The translations under genes were made by a program, and so were the position numbers. The notes under the pieces were generated by a model. It ran no database searches, was not told the DNA's origin, and saw only the letters and a program-made list of their open reading frames with translations. A DNA stretch of 10,096 nt from positions 1 to 10,096 of the forward strand of contig JAGGRU010000020.1 in the NCBI GenBank assembly GCA_021159425.1, in the 5' to 3' direction. Source of the DNA: Sulfurovum sp. Lineage in GTDB: Bacteria > Campylobacterota > Campylobacteria > Campylobacterales > Sulfurovaceae. Below, piece after piece: positions 6,217 to 10,096 of the stretch. Position 1 is the stretch's first letter, and each line of letters opens with the position of its first letter.

Positions 6217-7698
6217 TTATAGTAGTGGTGCGAAGACTTTCATTATATTCTCCACTGCTTCGCGTAGTTTCGTAGGTTGTTTCATCCCTCTTGTGGAGTT
6301 TTTCATCAGTTCCTGCATCCATGATTCGATACTCTCTATAAGTTGAGTAGAGTAGGCAAAAGTGACGATCTCGTAGTTTAAAAAGAGACTGCGATTATCT
6401 ATATTGACAGAGCCGATCATTCCACCCATATTATCAAAGAGTATGGCTTTGGCATGAAGCATTTCACCCTCATACAAGATCACATCCACTCCTATGGCAT
6501 CAAGCTCACGCATATAGGGACTTCTCCCCAGATCTGCTATCCAGTTGTCGGAGTGTTTGGGTGTGATGAGCTTGACATCAATACCTTTGTGCTGAGCGAT
6601 GATGAGTGCCTGCACAATGTTTTCATCGGGGACAAAATAGGGTGTCACGATCCAGATACGCTTCCTGCAGGTATATATAGCATTAAGCAGGGCTTCATAG
6701 AGTGCATCAGTAGGGATGTCCGGACCTGAGGGAACAACCTGGACACTGTTTTCACCTACAGCTTCTACGGGTTCATGAAGAAGTTCGAGTGGAGTAGTTT
6801 GACCTGATGCATAATTCCAATCATTGTGGAAAATTTCATAAAAGCCAAAGACTGCAGGTCCCTCCAGGTAGTAAAGGATGTCATCCCAGCGTTTTGTAGA
6901 GCTCTCTTCACCCAAATAGTCATCACTTAGATTCATTCCTCCACTCAACAGTCTCTTTCTGTCAAAAAGATAGATCTTGCGATGGTTACGCAGGTTGATA
7001 TAGCTTTGAAAAGGTCGGCTCATAATGGGGATAAAAAACCCTACTTCTCCACCGGCATTTCGCAATGCCTGAAAGTTCTTTTGCCGGAGATATGATCCCA
7101 ATGAACCGACAACATCAAGAAGCAGTCGTACGCGTATTCCTTCACTTGCTCTCTTTGTCAATGCTTCCAGGATCTTTTCTGTCGTAACATCATAAGAGAA
7201 AACATAAGTTCCCAGATCTATTGACTCTGTTGCTTTTTCTATCTCATTCATGAGTCGTGTATAAGCCTCTGTATCCTTGGTGATCAACTCGTAACGATTA
7301 CCCTTGGTCGCAGGGGGGATGCCGTTCTTTTCCAAGATATTAGTAAGTGCATTGCTAGGGGTGATATCGATATGAATATTTTTTTGATGGGCTTCATGAA
7401 GTTGGATAGAAGCTTTTGTGTATTTGTTCTCTCTTTTACGAATACCGATGAGAAAATAGAGTGGTACAGTGATAAATGGCATAAATATGATCGCCAACAT
7501 CCATGCTGTCATACTTGTAGGTGAGCGTTTCTGATAGAGTATATGAGAGATAGCTAAAAAGAGAAGTACACCCCCTATTGTAATGACGAGATAACCATAA
7601 AACAAGTGTAAGGGTGTAGCTTCGATGGAGAATCCTTTTAATCTGTTTGCTGTGTACAATAGATAACAATGATACCAAATAGTAGCAAAAAACAACAA
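6217..7698 (-). CDS. cls: Cardiolipin synthase (phospholipase D superfamily); 5' end uncertain
   Basis: This inner-membrane enzyme makes cardiolipin by phosphatidyl transfer between phosphatidylglycerol molecules. Counting from the outermost possible start, a TTG at 7698, it has 493 residues. Hydrophobic segments at about 33-54 and 63-85 surround QKRSPTSMTAWMLAIIFMP, typical of ClsA. Both HKD motifs are intact: H239, K241, D246 and H415, K417, D422, each followed by a Gly-rich GGMN or GSVN element. No ATG occurs before Met63. The TTG has no ribosome binding site and overlaps the -35 of a likely promoter, so the true start is probably further in. An AAAAGGA at 7639-7633 lies 6 nt before an ATC at 7626 (469 residues), which would give a ClsA-like leader length; TTG at 7605 (462 residues) is another option. 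Function confident, start not. Confidence 0.9.
   Translation of the reverse strand: MLFFATIWYHCYLLYTANRLKGFSIEATPLHLFYGYLVITIGGVLLFLAISHILYQKRSPTSMTAWMLAIIFMPFITVPLYFLIGIRKRENKYTKASIQLHEAHQKNIHIDITPSNALTNILEKNGIPPATKGNRYELITKDTEAYTRLMNEIEKATESIDLGTYVFSYDVTTEKILEALTKRASEGIRVRLLLDVVGSLGSYLRQKNFQALRNAGGEVGFFIPIMSRPFQSYINLRNHRKIYLFDRKRLLSGGMNLSDDYLGEESSTKRWDDILYYLEGPAVFGFYEIFHNDWNYASGQTTPLELLHEPVEAVGENSVQVVPSGPDIPTDALYEALLNAIYTCRKRIWIVTPYFVPDENIVQALIIAQHKGIDVKLITPKHSDNWIADLGRSPYMRELDAIGVDVILYEGEMLHAKAILFDNMGGMIGSVNIDNRSLFLNYEIVTFAYSTQLIESIESWMQELMKNSTRGMKQPTKLREAVENIMKVFAPLL
7669..7698 (-). promoter_or_regulatory. Candidate extended -10 promoter for cls, inside the longest open frame
   Basis: On the minus strand TTGTTG (7698-7693) is followed after 18 bp by TATCAT (7674-7669), which is preceded by TG and one base (7677-7675), an extended -10. 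The start of transcription would be near 7662, downstream of the TTG at 7698. If the promoter is real, that TTG cannot be the start of translation. Confidence 0.4.
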
Positions 7699-7732
7699 GA
7701 ACGAAACAGGCGTGAATTTTGGCTCAACAAAC

Positions 7733-7762
7733 TTGACATAAATTATTTATATATGGTAAAAT
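7733..7762 (+). promoter_or_regulatory. Near-consensus promoter of the toxin-antitoxin pair
   Basis: A perfect TTGACA (7733-7738) and TAAAAT (7757-7762) are separated by 18 bp, and TG plus one base precedes the -10 (7754-7756), making it an extended -10. It is the strongest-looking promoter in the window. Transcription would begin near 7769, giving a leader of about 27 nt with AAAAGGA at 7784-7790 before the ATG at 7796. Confidence 0.65.
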
Positions 7763-7779
7763 AAAATTACATATATAAA
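7746..7779. promoter_or_regulatory. Perfect 10-bp inverted repeat over the -10: candidate TA operator
   Basis: TTTATATATG (7746-7755) and CATATATAAA (7770-7779) are exact reverse complements separated by 14 bp, and the -10 and probable transcription start lie between or within them. Antitoxins and antitoxin-toxin complexes commonly repress their own promoters at such palindromes. The arms are 24 bp apart centre to centre, a little over two helical turns, fitting a dimer pair on one DNA face. The arms are AT-only apart from one G/C pair, which raises the chance of coincidence. Confidence 0.5.
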
Positions 7780-7795
7780 CAGCAAAAGGATTATC

Positions 7796-8047
7796 ATGAT
7801 AGATGCAACATTAGCAAATATGAGAAATTCAAGTGATTTTTTTAAAACAGATGAAATTATTCATATTTTTGATGGTCGTAAAAAAGAAGATATAGGTTTT
7901 TTTGTACCAAAAATATTTGAAGAGGAGTTTCAAAAGTTTGTAGAAAAGATAGAAAAAAAGAAAAAACTCTCTTTGCTCCGCAGGGTAGCAAATGCACAAG
8001 ACAAAGATCCTATAGCAGAGGGGAGTATAGCCGATGGAATTAATTAA
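7796..8047 (+). CDS. Small protein, probable antitoxin partner of the MazF-like toxin
   Basis: This 83-residue protein is not one I recognise by sequence. It is assigned as antitoxin by position: directly upstream of a MazF/PemK toxin gene, overlapping it by 14 bp, behind a strong promoter with a palindromic site. The middle and C-terminal half (FEEEFQKFVEKIEKKKKLSL, 41-60, then LLRRVANAQDKDPIAEGSIA) are charged and likely helical followed by a flexible segment, as expected for a region that wraps a toxin. I do not see an AbrB/MazE-type swapped-hairpin pattern or an obvious ribbon-helix-helix. The start ATG has AAAAGGA with a 5-nt spacer. The gene is more AT-rich than the metabolic genes to its left, consistent with acquired DNA. 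Confidence 0.6.
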   Translation: MIDATLANMRNSSDFFKTDEIIHIFDGRKKEDIGFFVPKIFEEEFQKFVEKIEKKKKLSLLRRVANAQDKDPIAEGSIADGIN

Positions 8048-8369
8048 GGGTGATATTTACCTGGTGAATTTTAATCCGTCCAAAGGAGGAGAGATAGGGA
8101 AACTCAGACCTGCAATAATAATGAGCTGTGAAGAAGAAAACACTATGCTCTCTACCGTTATTGTCATCCCTCTCTCAACGGTCATTGAAGACAATGCACT
8201 GCCATACCGATACCCAATTACAAAAAGAGAGAAGCTAAAAGAAAAAAGTGATGCTTGTATCTATGAGATAAGAGCGTTGTCAAAAATCAGAGTGAAAGAA
8301 AAACTGGGACAAATAACACAGAATGAATTAAAATTTATACAAAAAGCACTTTGTGAAATTTTAGGTTAA
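8034..8369 (+). CDS. MazF/PemK-family mRNA interferase toxin
   Basis: This 111-residue protein has the standard MazF/PemK length and order of elements: GDIYLVNFNP (6-15) on the first strand, GKLRPAIIMS (22-31) with the conserved Arg25, VIVIPLST (42-49) with Thr49, and SDACIYEIRALSKIRV (72-87) before the C-terminal helix. Arg25 and Thr49 correspond to the catalytic Arg and Thr of Gram-positive MazF enzymes, so the toxin looks intact. Such enzymes cut single-stranded RNA at short sequences; the target here cannot be read from sequence. The ATG at 8034 has AGGGGAG at 8019-8025 and lies inside the end of the antitoxin gene, which ties toxin synthesis to antitoxin translation. Confidence 0.88.
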   Translation: MELIKGDIYLVNFNPSKGGEIGKLRPAIIMSCEEENTMLSTVIVIPLSTVIEDNALPYRYPITKREKLKEKSDACIYEIRALSKIRVKEKLGQITQNELKFIQKALCEILG

Positions 8370-8406
8370 TTGTAGGGGGGAGAGTTTTTCTACCCATGTT
8401 AAAGTA

Positions 8407-8480
8407 ATATGTGTCAGAATATGAAATAATTACTCTGATAAAGTATCATTTGTGTACAATATATCAATATAGACACATAT
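8407..8480. repeat. 9-bp inverted repeat pair flanking the fic promoter region
   Basis: ATATGTGTC (8407-8415) and GACACATAT (8472-8480) are perfect reverse complements whose centres are 65 bp apart. A third TGTGT element is at 8451-8455, next to a TACAAT (8455-8460) that could be a -10, though no clear -35 is visible. The arrangement could be a looping operator for the winged-helix domain carried by the downstream Fic protein. The 132-bp gap between the toxin and fic genes otherwise shows no terminator or gene. Confidence 0.4.
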
Positions 8481-8501
8481 AAGTACGAAAAGGGTAAGTA
8501 G

Positions 8502-9593
8502 ATGGAAAAAGTTTTTGAAGCATATATTCCTGCTTATCTACCAGTAGCAAAAGACCTTGAGAGCAAAGCTGTACTTAAAAAGGCTCTTGAATCCAATAAG
8601 GCATTGGCTGAGCTAAAAGGAACTGCTCGTACTATTCCTAATCAAGATATCCTTATCAATGCTCTTGCCCTTCAAGAAGCTAAAGACAGTTCAGAGATAG
8701 AAAACATAGTCACCACACACGATGAACTCTACCGCTCTATGGTAAGCAGTTCTAATGTCTCAAATGCTGCCAAAGAGGTGCAGCGTTATCGTGAAGCACT
8801 CTACAGAGGGTTTGATCTTGTTAAAGAGCAAGAGTTACTGCTTAAGCGTCATATCGTTGAGATCCAGAGTGTTCTTGAAGAGAATGATGCAGGTATCCGA
8901 ACACAGAGCGGTACTGCACTTAGAAATGAAAGAACTGGTGAGATTGTTTATATGCCACCGCAAGATCATGAGACTATACAGAAACTCATGGATAATCTTG
9001 AACAGTATATAAACAATGCAGATATGGATGATTATGATCCTCTTGTTAAAATGGCGATCATCCACTACCAGTTTGAGTCTATCCATCCATTTTATGACGG
9101 CAATGGCAGGACGGGAAGGATTGTCAATATTCTCTATCTTATTTTGAATGGATTACTTGATCTGCCGGTGCTATATCTTAGCTCCTATATTATCCGTACT
9201 AAAGCTGATTACTATCGTCTACTCAATGCTGTGCGTACAGAGGATGCCTGGGAAGAATGGGTGATCTATATACTTGAAGGTGTGAGACAGACAGCAGCGG
9301 AGAGTGTGAAGCAAATAGAAGAGATCACGAAACTCATCAAGCAAACCAAAGATGAGTTAAGAGAAAAGTTGCCAAAACTTTACTCTAAAGATTTGTTGGA
9401 GTTACTCTTTAAGCACCCTTATACAAAGATCGCTTTTCTTGTAGATGAACTGGGTGTGTCAAGGAAAACAGCTGGACTGCATCTTCGTGCTATTGAAGAA
9501 GCTGGGATACTAGAGAGTGTAAAGATGGGACGTGATGTGTACTTTGTGAACACGCGGCTTTTTGAGCTACTTCAGTATGGCGTAAATAGATAA
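8502..9593 (+). CDS. Fic-domain AMP-transferase with inhibitory helix and C-terminal winged helix
   Basis: This 363-residue protein has three parts. Residues 1-75 form the Fic N-terminal domain, ending with the inhibitory helix motif S-x-x-x-E-N (S63, E67, N68 in SSEIEN), which in class II Fic enzymes blocks productive ATP binding. The catalytic Fic core spans about 110-265 and carries a complete HPFYDGNGRTGR (195-206), with catalytic H195 and phosphate-binding N201, R203 and R206. The C-terminal region (about 300-360, including ELGVSRKTAGLHLRAIEEAG) looks like a winged helix-turn-helix. Fic enzymes mostly attach AMP to hydroxyl residues of target proteins; the target here is unknown. The start has AAAAGGG at 8488-8494. 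It lies 18 bp upstream of hsdM and is probably co-transcribed with it, so it may be part of, or regulate, the restriction locus. Confidence 0.92.
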   Translation: MEKVFEAYIPAYLPVAKDLESKAVLKKALESNKALAELKGTARTIPNQDILINALALQEAKDSSEIENIVTTHDELYRSMVSSSNVSNAAKEVQRYREALYRGFDLVKEQELLLKRHIVEIQSVLEENDAGIRTQSGTALRNERTGEIVYMPPQDHETIQKLMDNLEQYINNADMDDYDPLVKMAIIHYQFESIHPFYDGNGRTGRIVNILYLILNGLLDLPVLYLSSYIIRTKADYYRLLNAVRTEDAWEEWVIYILEGVRQTAAESVKQIEEITKLIKQTKDELREKLPKLYSKDLLELLFKHPYTKIAFLVDELGVSRKTAGLHLRAIEEAGILESVKMGRDVYFVNTRLFELLQYGVNR

Positions 9594-9611
9594 AAACAAG
9601 GATAAGAATAC

Positions 9612-10096
9612 ATGGCAATAAAAAAATCAGAACTCTACAGCTCATTATGGTTAAGTGCAGATGAACTACGTGGAGGGATGGATGCGAGTCAGTATAAAGA
9701 TTATGTACTGGTGATGCTCTTTATCAAGTATGTGAGTGATAAGTATGCCGGTGTGCCTTATGCGGATGTAACAGTTCCGGAGGGTTCAAGTTTTAAAGAT
9801 ATGGTTGCACTTAAAGGTAAGCCGGACATCGGTGATCAGATCAACAAGAAGATCATCGCTCCACTTGCCAATGCCAATCAGCTCTCCAGCATGCCAGACT
9901 TTGATGACAAAGAGAAGCTTGGTGAAGGAAAAGAGAGGGTTGAGAGATTAACCAATCTTATCTCTATCTTTGAGAACCCTGCTCTTGACTTTAGCGGAAA
10001 CCGTGCAGAGGGTGATGACATACTTGGCGATGCCTATGAGTACCTGATGCGTCACTTTGCTACAGAGAGTGGCAAAAGTAAGGGTCAGTTTTATAC
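9612..10096 (+). CDS. hsdM: Type I restriction-modification methyltransferase subunit HsdM (5' part only)
   Basis: The first 161 codons are present and the frame runs off the window. The start, preceded by AAGGAT at 9598-9603, opens with the HsdM N-terminal helical domain: LWLSADELRGGMDASQYKDY (12-31) and VLVMLFIKYVSDKY (32-45). The final residues DILGDAYEYLMRHFATESG (136-154) followed by KSKGQFY are the entry to the adenine methylase domain that binds S-adenosylmethionine. The NPPF/DPPF catalytic motif would lie beyond the edge. HsdM works with HsdS and HsdR in modification and restriction of DNA. Its neighbours on the left, Fic and a MazF pair, fit a defence cluster. Nothing in the visible part looks broken. 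Confidence 0.93.
   Translation, partial: MAIKKSELYSSLWLSADELRGGMDASQYKDYVLVMLFIKYVSDKYAGVPYADVTVPEGSSFKDMVALKGKPDIGDQINKKIIAPLANANQLSSMPDFDDKEKLGEGKERVERLTNLISIFENPALDFSGNRAEGDDILGDAYEYLMRHFATESGKSKGQFY

Noticed and set aside
6454-6729. Plus-strand open frame inside the cardiolipin synthase gene
   Set aside because: It is antisense to the second HKD domain and shows no family features.
8368-8396. Terminator hairpin after the MazF-like gene (GTAGGGGGG ... CTACCC)
   Set aside because: Only GTAG/CTAC pairs in the right orientation, a 4-bp stem with a long loop, and the T-run lies inside the loop rather than after the stem.

Overview
The window looks like a chromosomal segment of a sulfur-metabolising member of the Campylobacterota (Sulfurovum/Sulfurimonas type). 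This is inferred from AT-rich, tightly packed genes, the protein families present and their style; there is no rRNA or other marker to prove it. I see no tRNA, rRNA, CRISPR array, transposase or insertion sequence.

Region 1 (1-2603, plus strand) is the 3' end of an operon for a membrane-bound, complex I-like / group 4 hydrogenase-like complex. It holds the tail of an upstream gene, a NuoC-like subunit, a NuoD/hydrogenase large subunit-like protein, a NuoI-like 2x[4Fe-4S] ferredoxin and an MrpE/MnhE antiporter subunit, all overlapping or 4 bp apart. The large subunit keeps the N-terminal CxxC but its C-terminal CxxC reads CPPE. It is therefore not an ordinary [NiFe] hydrogenase, and it recalls the Ehr and membrane-bound sulfane reductase (Mbs/Mbx) families.

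Region 2 (2604-5448, plus) starts with a good sigma70-type promoter and encodes a CoA-disulfide reductase/NAD(P)H sulfur reductase-like flavoprotein followed by an NADP-type glutamate dehydrogenase, probably one transcript. An Mbs-like complex next to an NSR-like flavoprotein suggests a sulfane-sulfur/NADPH/ferredoxin energy module.

Region 3 (5452-7698, minus) is a two-gene unit: cardiolipin synthase, then an endonuclease/exonuclease/phosphatase-fold protein. It converges on gdhA with only 3 bp between the stop codons. The 5' end of the synthase gene is problematic: there is no ATG in its first 62 codons, and a promoter-like element lies inside the open frame.

Region 4 (7733-10096, plus) is accessory/defence in character. 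It contains a MazF/PemK toxin with a small unrecognised antitoxin under a near-consensus promoter overlapped by a perfect 10-bp inverted repeat, then a Fic AMP-transferase with inhibitory motif and C-terminal winged helix, then the start of a type I restriction-modification HsdM that runs off the window edge.
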